Source of the DNA: Chitinispirillum sp.
GTDB taxonomy: Bacteria; Fibrobacterota; Chitinivibrionia; Chitinivibrionales; Chitinispirillaceae
Assembly (NCBI GenBank): GCA_007115975.1
Contig: SKJJ01000169.1
Coordinates: forward strand, 1-50,557
Reading direction: 5' to 3'
Length of the DNA: 50,557 bases
Shown: in pieces, positions 8,978 through 17,820 of the stretch
Numbering within the stretch: position 1 is the stretch's first letter
Layout: every line of letters starts with the position of its first letter
Notes under the pieces: generated by a model
Told to the model about the DNA's origin: nothing
What the model saw: the letters and a program-made list of their open reading frames with translations, nothing else
Database searches by the model: none
Position numbers and translations under genes: made by a program

Positions 8978-10165
8978 TCAAACCCTTACAGCTATCTCTT
9001 GTTCAGTTAAATAGCAGGCAGGATCCTCTGCCCAGATATCATTGTGAACAGCCTCTGCTCTTACCCGCATATTTCCATTGCACACATCCTTCCATACACA
9101 CCCAGAGCAACGCCCCTTCAGCAAGGGTTTTCGATTTCTAAGGGAACCGATAAGGGGGTGGCCGGTTTCATTCCATATTTCTGAGAACGACTGTTGTTTG
9201 ATATTGCCCAAGGAGTGATTGCGCCAGAACTGATCTGCATATACATTGCCATCCCATGAAACAGACCCTATACCAATCCCTGAATTGTTTCCACCATTCA
9301 TCTGAAGAAGTTTCAGTACAGATGCTGCTCTTGAAGAGCCCTCCCTTTTCAACCTCAGATAGAGATATACACCATCGGCATGATTACCCACCGTCAAAAT
9401 TTCTTTGCCAACTCCTCTTGCATACAGATCGGCTGTACGGTCGATAATCTGATGGACTGTTTTGCGGCTTTGAGCATGACTCAGTGCCTTATCGATAATC
9501 TCTTTTCCCCTCCCGGTGTATACAAGATGGTAAAAACATGCTCTTGGTATATCCTCCTGCTCAAGAAGGTGAAATATGGCAGGGATTTCACAACGGTTGC
9601 TTTTTGTAACAGTAAATCTGAGTCCCACCTTTATACCGGCTTTTTTGCAATTTCGAATTCCCTGTATAGCAGAATTGAATGCTCCTTCCATACAGCGGAA
9701 ACGGTCGTTGGTTTCACCTATGCCATCTATACTTACCCCGACATAGGAGACGTCACTACTTTTGAGCTCACGGGCAACCCGGGGAGTAATCAATGTGCCA
9801 TTGGTAGAGATAACAGCTCTTAAACCGGCCTTGTGTGCATATCTGATCAGATCCATCAAATCCTGACGCATGAGCGGTTCACCACCGGAAAAAAGTACCA
9901 CAGGGCATTTTTGCCCCGCCAGATCATCAAGCAGGCGTTTTCCCTGATCCGTTGAGAGTTCATCCACACCATCCAGATTCATGGACTTTGAGTAGCAGTG
10001 AACACAACGTAGATTACACCTCTTGGTTACATTCCAAACCACAACAGGCCGCTTGTTAGCAGAGAATTGGAGAATGTGGGAGGGTACGGATGATGAGTCA
10101 GCGCTATATCGCAGCACATCAGATGGTTCCACCGTTGCGCAGTACAGTTTTGATATTCCTACCAT
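8978..10165 (-). CDS. ahbC: 12,18-didecarboxysiroheme deacetylase AhbC (radical SAM)
   Basis: A 395-residue radical SAM protein starting MVGISKLYCATVEPSDVLRY, a characteristic AhbC/NirJ beginning. It has C50-X3-C54-X2-C57 (KRCNLRCVHCY), an SGGEPL motif, and a C-terminal auxiliary Cys cluster (CSGCVWKDVC). AhbC removes the acetate side chains of didecarboxysiroheme to give Fe-coproporphyrin III. The ATG at 10165 has only a distant AGGAA. A structured intergenic element (10281-10407) lies upstream. With AhbAB and AhbD it makes a complete siroheme-to-heme set. Confidence 0.9.
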   Translation of the reverse strand: MVGISKLYCATVEPSDVLRYSADSSSVPSHILQFSANKRPVVVWNVTKRCNLRCVHCYSKSMNLDGVDELSTDQGKRLLDDLAGQKCPVVLFSGGEPLMRQDLMDLIRYAHKAGLRAVISTNGTLITPRVARELKSSDVSYVGVSIDGIGETNDRFRCMEGAFNSAIQGIRNCKKAGIKVGLRFTVTKSNRCEIPAIFHLLEQEDIPRACFYHLVYTGRGKEIIDKALSHAQSRKTVHQIIDRTADLYARGVGKEILTVGNHADGVYLYLRLKREGSSRAASVLKLLQMNGGNNSGIGIGSVSWDGNVYADQFWRNHSLGNIKQQSFSEIWNETGHPLIGSLRNRKPLLKGRCSGCVWKDVCNGNMRVRAEAVHNDIWAEDPACYLTEQEIAVRV

Positions 10166-10280
10166 TTTTATACTTTATTGTTCCTTTGCATTTAATACGA
10201 TAACTGGAGTTAACAACAGATTGTCTTTTGATTTTTTCGTAATGATGAGCAGCATATCAGAGGGCATTGATACTACTCCC

Positions 10281-10407
10281 CATAGGTGTTAAGCTTGATG
10301 ATGTCGCTCACACTGAGTAGGCCAATTCCTCTTGGCCGTATCGAAGTGCCTGTGCTCCGTCCTCCGCAGTAGTCTGCTACAGAGGAGAGCTGACCTTAAC
10401 ATCTATG
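10281..10407 (-). repeat. Structured dispersed element A (possible RNA) upstream of ahbC
   Basis: A 127-bp element closed by 13-bp arms at 10281-10293 and 10395-10407 (12 of 13 pairs). Inside, read on the minus strand, are a hairpin GGCCAA-GAGGAA-TTGGCC, a hairpin GTAG-CAGA-CTAC, and CTCA-GTG-TGAG. The minus strand shares TTCGATACGGCCAA and ACTCAGTGTGAGCG with element D at 23481-23602, so it belongs to a dispersed family. It lies between the third radical SAM gene and ahbC, so it would be transcribed if they form one operon. I do not recognise it as any riboswitch class. Confidence 0.65.
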
Positions 10408-10429
10408 TGTTACCCTCCTGGTCCATTTT

Positions 10430-11485
10430 TTAGAGATCCGGTGCTGAAGCACCGGGCAGACGCACACACTGAAAATCTTCACCATATAACCCATTGCCCA
10501 TGGCGACTGCCAGAGCCCTGCATCCCGCACAATCTTCATGAACACATGAAGAACACCCACTCTTTTTCATGTGAGTCAACAAATTCTGAGGACTGTAGCC
10601 CCGAAGCGACTCGATGATCTGTGCCATGGAGTCAACCGGTAAGGTTCCCACCGGCAGGGGCAGACGCCTGCAGGGGTAGACTGTTCCATCAGGCATGAGA
10701 GCCATTGATTCGGGACCCAGATTGCACAAAGCACCCGAAAGCCTGTCTTGAGCATTGGAACCGTTCAAGGTGCTCACCTGAAACGCCCTGTATGGCAGCA
10801 GATCATCGATAGTGATATCAATCGCAAGCTCTTTTGTAATTGATTGCACTACATGACACCACTGGTTTGCATTCAAGCTGTCCTGCAGCATTTTTTTTCC
10901 GGTACCTATAGGCACAAAGCGTTCGAAAATCACCCCATCGATACCTTTTCTGGCAGCCAGCTCCAGTATCCCCGGGATAGAAGCACTGTTCCATCCCCCA
11001 AGAGTAACCATCAGTACAACCGGAATCCCTGCCTTGGTGATTTTTGCGATATTATCCCATACCCGCCTGAAATGCCCATGACCCCTGACAGCATCATTGA
11101 CATGAGGCATGTGTGATTCAAGAGAGATTTTGATGGATGTCAGTTTTGGCAATGCGGCGAGACTGGCAATAGCAGTGTCACTAACAGAAACCGCATTGGT
11201 AATGAGATTAAGTTCTGCAAGATTGTCAAACCGGACAATATGCCGGAGCAGTTGGAAAAGGTCTTTGTAAAGGAGTGGTTCCCCGCCGGTGAGATTGACC
11301 GTTACAGGCAATGTGTTTAAATAACCGAAGATGTCATTGGCAATACCGATAAGCGACTGTATACGCAGTTCACTATTGTCCGAATAATCAGAAGCATAGC
11401 AGTGAGCACATCGCTGATCACATCGGTCAGTGATATGCCACTGAAACCCGAAATTATCTATTGGTATCAATTTTTGTTTGCTCAC
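10430..11485 (-). CDS. Radical SAM/SPASM protein of unknown substrate
   Basis: A 351-residue protein with a GTG start at 11485 and no clear ribosome site. The cluster motif is C22-X3-C26-X2-C29 (ITDRCDQRCAHCY), followed by NLTGGEPLLY. A C-terminal Cys-rich SPASM region (GCSSCVHEDCAGCRAL) follows a CRRLPLPVG segment. It lacks the diagnostic AhbC or AhbD N-termini, so I leave the substrate open. Possible roles are tetrapyrrole side-chain chemistry (from context) or peptide maturation (the most common SPASM role), but I see no precursor peptide beside it. It lies 20 bp downstream of the TraB/GumN gene. Confidence 0.8.
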   Translation of the reverse strand: MSKQKLIPIDNFGFQWHITDRCDQRCAHCYASDYSDNSELRIQSLIGIANDIFGYLNTLPVTVNLTGGEPLLYKDLFQLLRHIVRFDNLAELNLITNAVSVSDTAIASLAALPKLTSIKISLESHMPHVNDAVRGHGHFRRVWDNIAKITKAGIPVVLMVTLGGWNSASIPGILELAARKGIDGVIFERFVPIGTGKKMLQDSLNANQWCHVVQSITKELAIDITIDDLLPYRAFQVSTLNGSNAQDRLSGALCNLGPESMALMPDGTVYPCRRLPLPVGTLPVDSMAQIIESLRGYSPQNLLTHMKKSGCSSCVHEDCAGCRALAVAMGNGLYGEDFQCVRLPGASAPDL

Positions 11486-11505
11486 CGCGTAAATCAGCTA
11501 ATCCT

Positions 11506-12432
11506 TTATTCACCAACTCTTGTAACTTCACGTCCTCTTTTTATCAGCATCTCGATGATGCTGTCCGGTCCGAGGAGGTGACCGGCACCAACCACAACAA
11601 AGTACGTTCCATCGGTGTCGAGAAGGTCGACTAAGACGTTTGTCATATTCGTATTTCGTGTTGAGAACAGTGCCTGATAAATCTCTTGATATCCGGGGAT
11701 GGCTGCCGAGTAATCCTGCAGTATGATAGCAGAAAGAGCGGCGCTGTCCCCTTCAACCCATGCCCTTGTCAAATCACCCATCATCTTTTCCAACTCCGAA
11801 TTATTTTCCAGAGTATATTCGAGCAGGCCGTCGGAATCCAGCACAGAAAGACTTTTCATTTGGGACTGTACACTCTCAAGTTCAAGAATGCTCTTTTCTT
11901 CCGATTTGCTGAAAAAGTAGCTCTCAACTCCCAACCCGGGATCAAAGCCGAGAGCCTGGAGTTTGAGACCGCTGAGGGTGAGGGCCATGAGCCATGGTTT
12001 ATAGGAGCTGAATCGGTCGATGCCCACCCCCAACTCTTCAAGGGAATTTTCAAGCAGCTTAAACACCTCTGAAGACAATTCCGTCTGGAGGGTTCTGTCG
12101 GGGGGCAGCATTCCGTTTCTCATATGCTTTGCAACTTCAGGCATAAATGTTTCACACACAGTATTTATTTCAACTACCAGATAGTCGGATTTCTCAAACG
12201 CACTCTCAACAGATTCTGCAAAGGGATAAAAATCAGCTATGCCATAGTGCAGGGATCCGAACAGATAGATGTGTGCTTTCTCATTTTGGATTTTCCAGAG
12301 GAGTTGATTGGATTGTGCTGAAGCGATCTCTTGAAGATCAAAGGTGGTAGCTTCATCTTCAGCATAAAGCCTGACCATTGAAATGATTGACAGACAAACA
12401 ATCAAAACCGGAACAGTTTTTATTTTAAACAT
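11506..12432 (-). CDS. TraB/GumN family protein, exported
   Basis: A 308-residue protein with a signal peptide (about 1-24, hydrophobic core VPVLIVCLSIISMV). An AGGGG site lies before the ATG at 12432. The TraB/GumN motifs are present: LFGSLHYG near residue 58, and VVGAGHLLG near residue 285, with conserved Gly-His pairs. Members of this family are proposed metalloproteases of the TIKI/TraB fold, but the bacterial GumN-like role is not settled. It is the first gene of the minus-strand run leading into the heme genes, which may reflect only shared transcription. Confidence 0.85.
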   Translation of the reverse strand: MFKIKTVPVLIVCLSIISMVRLYAEDEATTFDLQEIASAQSNQLLWKIQNEKAHIYLFGSLHYGIADFYPFAESVESAFEKSDYLVVEINTVCETFMPEVAKHMRNGMLPPDRTLQTELSSEVFKLLENSLEELGVGIDRFSSYKPWLMALTLSGLKLQALGFDPGLGVESYFFSKSEEKSILELESVQSQMKSLSVLDSDGLLEYTLENNSELEKMMGDLTRAWVEGDSAALSAIILQDYSAAIPGYQEIYQALFSTRNTNMTNVLVDLLDTDGTYFVVVGAGHLLGPDSIIEMLIKRGREVTRVGE

Positions 12433-12459
12433 AGTGCAACCCCTGCTTCACATTAAATG

Positions 12460-12465
12460 AGTATA
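12460..12465 (-). promoter_or_regulatory. Possible -10 box (TATACT) for the TraB/GumN gene
   Basis: TATACT on the minus strand lies 28-33 bp upstream of the ATG at 12432, in the divergent gap shared with queF. A -35 at standard spacing is poor (GTAACA). This is a weak single-hexamer call. Confidence 0.25.
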
Positions 12466-12601
12466 CTGGTATAAATATAAATTGTTACCGCAGGAATATC
12501 GAATAACTGCCCCGGCTCACAATTTTCAGATATGGTTCACAATCAGAGCTGTTTATATCGTATTTTTATGAAAACTTCTACCCAAAAAGAGGGAACATTT
12601 T

Positions 12602-13060
12602 ATGTTTTTTGAAAACGTCACGTTGCTCGATGATGCGCTGGCATCCGAAATTTTACCTGCGATAGAGACATTTCCCTGCCCCTATGACACCGAAAAAACT
12701 CACAGCGGGGTGGTGAGGATTGTATTTCCTGAATTTACCTGTGTCTGTCCCAAGACCGGATATCCCGACTTTGGCTCCATACATCTTTGCTACCTGCCGG
12801 ATAAGTTCTGCCTTGAGCTGAAGTCATGGAAACTGTATCTCAACTCTTTTCGTATGATTGGTGCATTTCACGAGACGGTCACATTTCACCTGTTTGAGAT
12901 GCTCAAATCGCAGCTCCAACCCAGGTGGCTTTTTGTAGCAGGCGACTTTTACCCCAGAGGTAACGTCGATACCACGGTGGTGTTTGAGACACCGGGAGAA
13001 CGCCCCAATGGTTCAGACAAGTTGATACCGGTGTTAGCTCCGCACTGCAAGAGTAAATAG
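12602..13060 (+). CDS. queF: 7-cyano-7-deazaguanine (preQ0) reductase
   Basis: A 152-residue unimodular QueF, which reduces the preQ0 nitrile to preQ1 with NADPH in queuosine synthesis. The ATG follows GAGGGA. The catalytic Cys49 is in CVCPKTGYPDFG, with the proton-donor Asp56 seven residues on, exactly as in Bacillus QueF. The substrate-binding ELKSWKLYLNSFR and Glu91 (AFHE) follow. It stands alone and divergent from the TraB/GumN gene; no other que gene is in the window. I looked for a preQ1-I riboswitch upstream and did not find its conserved pattern. Confidence 0.93.
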   Translation: MFFENVTLLDDALASEILPAIETFPCPYDTEKTHSGVVRIVFPEFTCVCPKTGYPDFGSIHLCYLPDKFCLELKSWKLYLNSFRMIGAFHETVTFHLFEMLKSQLQPRWLFVAGDFYPRGNVDTTVVFETPGERPNGSDKLIPVLAPHCKSK

Positions 13061-13083
13061 GGATATGGCCTGTGCCCTTGCCC

Positions 13084-13246
13084 TCCTCCCGGTTTTTCCG
13101 AGTGCCGTCACACTACCGATGCAGGGCGTTACTGGCCTGGCTTGAGATCCCTCAAAAATCAAGCTGTGGGGGGCTTTTGGGAGTGAGAATACAAGGCGGA
13201 ATGTTCCGGAGATGGGAGCGCGGAGGCGGACCAGCCTACTCAGGGC
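13084..13246. repeat. Dispersed element B between convergent queF and ptsI
   Basis: GC-rich DNA filling the gap between converging genes. One end has CCCGGT-CCGAGTGCCG and the other has GGCGGACCAGCCTACTC. Both ends recur, in inverted orientation, in element C at 48430-48537, while the middles differ in length and sequence. Placement between convergent genes suits a bidirectional terminator or a REP/MITE-like element. Confidence 0.6.
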
Positions 13247-13248
13247 GC

Positions 13249-14943
13249 TTACAACGACAGGATTTTCTCTTTTAAAAAAGGTATGGCAGAAGGGGTAACA
13301 CTGAAATTCTGCAGTCCGCAATCAAGAAGTTTTTTGGTATAAGAGGTTTCCGCAGCAATTTCACCGCATACAGAACAGTGTTTTCCCTGTGCATTACTCT
13401 TTTCAATAACCGAGCGTATCATTGGCAGAATTATTTTTACCCCTTCATTGTAGTAATTTTTGAGCAGGTTATCATCCCTGTCGAGAACCATTGTGTACTG
13501 AAGCAGGTCGTTTGTTCCAACACTGACGAAATCCGAAAGGCTGATAATTTTTTCGGCGAGACAAACTGCAGCAGGTGTTTCTATCATCGCTCCCAGCATC
13601 GGCATATTTTTGAGCCGAACCCCGGAAGAGTTACTCTGTTCCCATTGTTCAGCAAGAATTCTACGGGTTTTACGGATATCATCTGCGGTGGTAACGAGCG
13701 GAATAAGAATTCTGATATCGTGGTGTTGAGCCAATCTGATAAGTGCAGACAACTGTGCCCGTAACACCCTCTCGTGCCTGAAAAGAAGCCGTATACCCCT
13801 CAGCCCGAGTGGATTTACATTTTCATAGGAAAAGGGCATTGACGGGATCGATTTGTCGGCTCCTGCATCAAGAAGTCTCATTGTCACCGGTTTACCCTTA
13901 ACACTGACAAGAGAACTTTTCAGACTCTCATAAATCTGCTCGGAAGAGGGTTCACTGTTCATCGACATAAACAGCCCCTCGAGACGATAGAGTCCTATCC
14001 CTTCCGCTCCGTAGCGAACGGCGAGTTTGATGTCTGCTGGGCCGAAATTATTTGCAAAGACAGCAATTTGGTTGCCCTTGTACTCAAGTTTGCTGTTTTT
14101 TGTCTGCACCAGAATTGTTTTTAGCTCCTCTTTTTTTGTATCAATATTGGCCTGACACTCTTTAATCTCTTTTGAGGTTGGATTTACGACAATTTTCCCG
14201 TTGTCCCCATCGACAACAACAAAATCATCATCGGTTACGGCAAGTTTCTCAATGTTAACATTGGTTACAAACGGTACCGAGTACTCTCTTGCAAGCAGGG
14301 CGACGTGGGAATCCTGGCCGCCGTGTTGGGTAATCAGTCCTGCCATTGCGCTGGAACCAAAATAGACGGCATCTGAAGGGAGCAATTTTTTTGCGACAAT
14401 TATGTGGCGTTCACTTTTTTTTGTTTTGGCAACAGTTTGTGTCTCAAAGAGTGCTTTAAGAACAAAGCGCATCATGTCCTTTAAGTCATCAGCCCGTTGC
14501 TGAATCTGAACCGAATTACTGCTTTCTATCTGATTGATTTTTCGTTGAATTACATCCCTTACAACAGCTTCGGCGTTTACTTTTCTTGTCTCTATTTCAG
14601 TTTCCACCTCTTTTACAAAGTGTTCATCCTGCAAAGAGAGGTGTTGAAAAGTGAATATCTGTGCTGAACCGTTGTTAAGATTTTTATCGACATGCTCCCC
14701 TACCCTGGCGACCTCTCTTTTTGCCTTTTTCAGGGCGTTATAAAAACGTCTGATCTCCTGAGAAGATTCACCGTCCTTGAGATAGTAGGTTGACAGTTTT
14801 CTGCTGAGCATGTCTCTGTATCTGTAAACCTTACCCACACTCAGCCCCGGCACAACTGGGACACCTTTGATGACATTTCTCTTGGTGGGGGAACTTTTGG
14901 GGGGCGTTGTTTTCAAACTAATCTCCGTGATACTGTTTTGCAC
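13249..14943 (-). CDS. ptsI: PTS enzyme I (phosphoenolpyruvate-protein phosphotransferase)
   Basis: A 564-residue frame from a GTG at 14943 with no ribosome site there. A TTG at 14916, after GGAG with 6-nt spacing, would give 555 residues and is a credible real start. The N-terminal PEP-utiliser domain has a swivel His213 in QHGGQDSHVALLARE, where enzyme I proteins usually have GGRTSH. The TIM-barrel domain shows GAEGIGLYR, MIETPAA, VGTNDLLQY and a CSVCGE end. EI passes phosphate from PEP to HPr. No HPr or EII gene is in the window. The changed His loop makes EI-like regulatory use possible. The frame stays open 27 codons upstream through a hydrophobic stretch without an ATG. Confidence 0.87.
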   Translation of the reverse strand: MQNSITEISLKTTPPKSSPTKRNVIKGVPVVPGLSVGKVYRYRDMLSRKLSTYYLKDGESSQEIRRFYNALKKAKREVARVGEHVDKNLNNGSAQIFTFQHLSLQDEHFVKEVETEIETRKVNAEAVVRDVIQRKINQIESSNSVQIQQRADDLKDMMRFVLKALFETQTVAKTKKSERHIIVAKKLLPSDAVYFGSSAMAGLITQHGGQDSHVALLAREYSVPFVTNVNIEKLAVTDDDFVVVDGDNGKIVVNPTSKEIKECQANIDTKKEELKTILVQTKNSKLEYKGNQIAVFANNFGPADIKLAVRYGAEGIGLYRLEGLFMSMNSEPSSEQIYESLKSSLVSVKGKPVTMRLLDAGADKSIPSMPFSYENVNPLGLRGIRLLFRHERVLRAQLSALIRLAQHHDIRILIPLVTTADDIRKTRRILAEQWEQSNSSGVRLKNMPMLGAMIETPAAVCLAEKIISLSDFVSVGTNDLLQYTMVLDRDDNLLKNYYNEGVKIILPMIRSVIEKSNAQGKHCSVCGEIAAETSYTKKLLDCGLQNFSVTPSAIPFLKEKILSL

Positions 14944-15101
14944 TATATAGAAAAGCGTTTTAATTAACCAGAAGAGAAAAAGAACGGCAGCTATTGAGAA
15001 AATCAGATAGGAGCAGCTGTTTTTTTATAATATACGGATCTTGTGGTGATTACGTTTCGAACAGAGAATTATTTGCATAAGCAGCTCAGAGCAGAGATGG
15101 T

Positions 15102-16040
15102 TCAGTTGTTTTCGTTCATAAGAAAGGCGAAATTAGCTATATCCATCCCCATTGTTCGTAATCGTGCATTTATCTGTCTGCCCAGATCTTTTTCGGGTAA
15201 CGTCTCCATGATTATGGAGTTGAACCCTTTTTTATCCATCTCACGTATAGTACTGAAAAAATTAACCGCAGCTTCACAGATATCCTCACTGTCCGACAAC
15301 GTTTTAACCGAAAGCGTATCAGCGATCAGCTGCCCGGCAGAGCCGAAGGTGATGACACCAATATTGGCGCTCTCACCACTCTTATCGATGAAAAGTGTTC
15401 CTTTATCCGCAATAAAAAACGGGGTTGCGAGGGGGTTTTCAGACGCCAGGGCGGACCAGTATTCTTTGGGTTCTGTAGATAATGGCAGCAATGGCCCCAC
15501 AATCTCTTTTATCGCAGCAGTCGGAATGGAACCCTCCCGGACAAGCACAGGTTTTTGTTCATCGGCAAAGGAGACCACCGAAAAGTCACCCGTTACATCT
15601 TGATCGATTGTGATAGTTTCAATATCAGGGGGGCAGTAGTCAGAGTCATCATCACACTCACAAAGGGCCAAAGGTGTCTGTGCCTGAGCAATGATGTTCC
15701 TGAACTCTTTTGACGCAGGCATAGTAAACATCAGATAAGAGGAGCCGGCACTGAGTAGTTCTGATGTTTTTCCATTACCTTTGAGGATGAGATTCATCGG
15801 CCCCGGCCAGCACGTACTGGTGAGATGATAGGCATTTTCCGAAAAATCAGCGCAGAGGTCCAAAACATCCATTCTGTTATCGACAGATACAACAAGCGGA
15901 TTGTCAATATCTCTTGCAGTATACTGAAACATCCTGGCAATACCGCACGCATTGAATACCGAGGTGAAAAAGAGAGAGCTTCCCGGGCACTTAGCTCTAA
16001 GAACAGCACCCTTTTGCAGTTTAGATTTCATATCATCCAT
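15102..16040 (-). CDS. Degenerate Sua5/YrdC-like protein
   Basis: A 312-residue protein with an AAGGGG site before its ATG. The N-terminal part resembles the YrdC fold of threonylcarbamoyl-AMP synthase: ARMFQYTARDIDNPLVV recalls the A-x-IF-x-KGRPxxNPL segment, and CWPGPMNLILKG recalls the W-PGPLTL motif. The last 40 residues (FNSIIMETLPEKDLGRQINARL) resemble the Sua5 C-terminal domain. The KxR ATP/carbamoyl-binding motif is missing (TARD), and so is the usual PTETVYGLG loop. It is therefore probably not an active t6A enzyme. It lies between biotin carboxylase and enzyme I on the same strand. Function unknown; homology call moderate. Confidence 0.65.
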   Translation of the reverse strand: MDDMKSKLQKGAVLRAKCPGSSLFFTSVFNACGIARMFQYTARDIDNPLVVSVDNRMDVLDLCADFSENAYHLTSTCWPGPMNLILKGNGKTSELLSAGSSYLMFTMPASKEFRNIIAQAQTPLALCECDDDSDYCPPDIETITIDQDVTGDFSVVSFADEQKPVLVREGSIPTAAIKEIVGPLLPLSTEPKEYWSALASENPLATPFFIADKGTLFIDKSGESANIGVITFGSAGQLIADTLSVKTLSDSEDICEAAVNFFSTIREMDKKGFNSIIMETLPEKDLGRQINARLRTMGMDIANFAFLMNENN

Positions 16041-16104
16041 TATAGTTTTTACCCCTTCGGATTTGAAAATTGTGCAATAGACATTTTACAACCAGAGAAG
16101 CAAT

Positions 16105-17451
16105 TCAACCCAGTATTTTTTCATTCTCAATAAAGCATGTATTAAACTTCCCCTTTTGAAACACCTCATTGCTCATTATCTTAAGGTGAAGAGGAATAGT
16201 GGTGTCAATCCCTTCGACATGGAACTCACCAAGGGCACGTTTCATTCTTGCAATGGCAGAAGGTCGGTCCTCTGCATGAACGATTATCTTGGCAATAAGG
16301 GAGTCGTACTGGTGGGGAATGGTGTATCCGGCATAGATATGGGAATCGACCCTGACCCCTGGCCCACCGGGCAACACAAGATGAGTGATTTTTCCGGGAG
16401 AGGGGATAAATCCCATCTCAGGATTTTCTGCATTTATACGACACTCGATTGAGTGTCCTTCGTGAAAGATCTGTTGCTGAGTAAAGGGGAGTTTTTCTCC
16501 AGCGGCAGTAAGTATCTGATACTTAACCAAATCAACATCAGTGCACAGCTCAGTTACCGGATGTTCCACCTGGATACGTGTGTTCATTTCGATAAAGTAA
16601 AAACGATTCTGCTCATCGAGGATAAATTCAACTGTTCCCACACCGGTATAGCCGGTTTCCTTTGCCAATCGCACCGAAGCATCGAACATTTCCCGGCGAA
16701 CTTCCGGTGGCAGAAAAGGCGCCGGACTCTCTTCAACCAGCTTTTGATGCCTTCGCTGAATGGAACAGTCGCGCTCGCCCAGTGCAACGGCGTTTTCATA
16801 ACTGTCGGCCAGAACCTGCACCTCCACATGCCGTCCCACTTCGATATAGCGTTCGATATATACACTGTCATTTCCAAAGAAGTTGCGTGCTTCACTTCGA
16901 GCGGTGTGCAGATTGTCGGTAAGCTGAGCCACTTCCCGCACAATTCTCATCCCTTTTCCACCACCTCCGGCAGCGGCTTTAATGATAAGAGGAAACCCGA
17001 TCTGCCTTGCAATCTCCACCACTAATTCATCACTGTCCACAGGACCGTGACTGCCGGGGATCACCGGAACGTTGGCGTTCAAAGCCGTTTTTACTGCTGC
17101 AATCTTATCACCCATCCGGCTGATGGTGTCACTTGTTGGACCAATAAAGATTATCCCATTTGCCGGTACCATTTCGGCAAATTCGCAATTTTCAGAAAGA
17201 AACCCATACCCCGGATGGATGGCGTCCGCTTTGGCAACTTTTGCTGCTGTGATTATCTCTTTTTTATTCAGGTAAGTTTCTGCGATAGACCCTTTGCCTA
17301 TGCACATTGCCTTGTCCGCCAGTTTAACATGGAGTGAGTCCTTATCCGCCTCTGCATAGATGGCCACCGATTCCACCCCCAGCTCCTTGCAACTACGAAT
17401 TATCCTTAATGCTATTTCTCCGCGATTTGCAATAAGTACACGCTTTATCAT
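16105..17451 (-). CDS. accC: Biotin carboxylase (acetyl-CoA carboxylase subunit)
   Basis: A 448-residue ATP-grasp enzyme that carboxylates biotin on BCCP. It opens MIKRVLIANRGEIALRIIRSC and has the Gly-rich loop KAAAGGGGKGMRIV, ERDCSIQRRHQKLVEESPAP, and EMNTRIQVEHPVTE. Length is normal for AccC. A GAAAGAG site precedes the ATG. No accB (BCCP) is beside it, which is unusual because accB and accC are normally adjacent, so it may serve acetyl-CoA carboxylase or another biotin enzyme encoded elsewhere. It is the first gene of a minus-strand run with the Sua5-like gene (64 bp gap) and ptsI. Confidence 0.94.
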   Translation of the reverse strand: MIKRVLIANRGEIALRIIRSCKELGVESVAIYAEADKDSLHVKLADKAMCIGKGSIAETYLNKKEIITAAKVAKADAIHPGYGFLSENCEFAEMVPANGIIFIGPTSDTISRMGDKIAAVKTALNANVPVIPGSHGPVDSDELVVEIARQIGFPLIIKAAAGGGGKGMRIVREVAQLTDNLHTARSEARNFFGNDSVYIERYIEVGRHVEVQVLADSYENAVALGERDCSIQRRHQKLVEESPAPFLPPEVRREMFDASVRLAKETGYTGVGTVEFILDEQNRFYFIEMNTRIQVEHPVTELCTDVDLVKYQILTAAGEKLPFTQQQIFHEGHSIECRINAENPEMGFIPSPGKITHLVLPGGPGVRVDSHIYAGYTIPHQYDSLIAKIIVHAEDRPSAIARMKRALGEFHVEGIDTTIPLHLKIMSNEVFQKGKFNTCFIENEKILG

Positions 17452-17680
17452 ATCTGCAGACTCTTTCTATATGGTTCACTTGAAAGGCAATTTTTCAGAC
17501 AGATCACAAGACTAGATAAATATATTACAAACCAGCTTATTCAATATAGAACATGCAATAAAAAAGTATTGGTATGCATTTGATTGGTGTACCCACTAAA
17601 GGTTGTATGTGTCTTCCTTGTTTACATCCGCGAAAACACTCTGTCGGACTCCTTTTTTAGCCTGCACTACCGCTGGTGAT

Positions 17681-17719
17681 CCCCCCGAACGTAAACTTAC
17701 AATGCAGCCGAACCAAATC
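17681..17719. repeat. Dispersed repeat copy 2
   Basis: The partner of 4125-4163 (about 31 of 39 identical), in the same orientation. It starts with six C followed by GAACGTAAACTTAC and then AATGCAGCCGA. Confidence 0.55.
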
Positions 17720-17820
17720 CTCAAGGGGGCGATCTCCCGGCCGGCACCGGCTCGCTTCACTCGGTGCCACGCTAATAGCGCTTCGCGGACTCCGCTTTTT
17801 GATGGCACTGGACAATCAGA

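Noticed and set aside
12433-12601. preQ1 riboswitch upstream of queF
   Set aside because: The conserved preQ1-I pattern (stem, CCC segment and A-rich tail) could not be found; only AT-rich divergent promoter DNA is seen.
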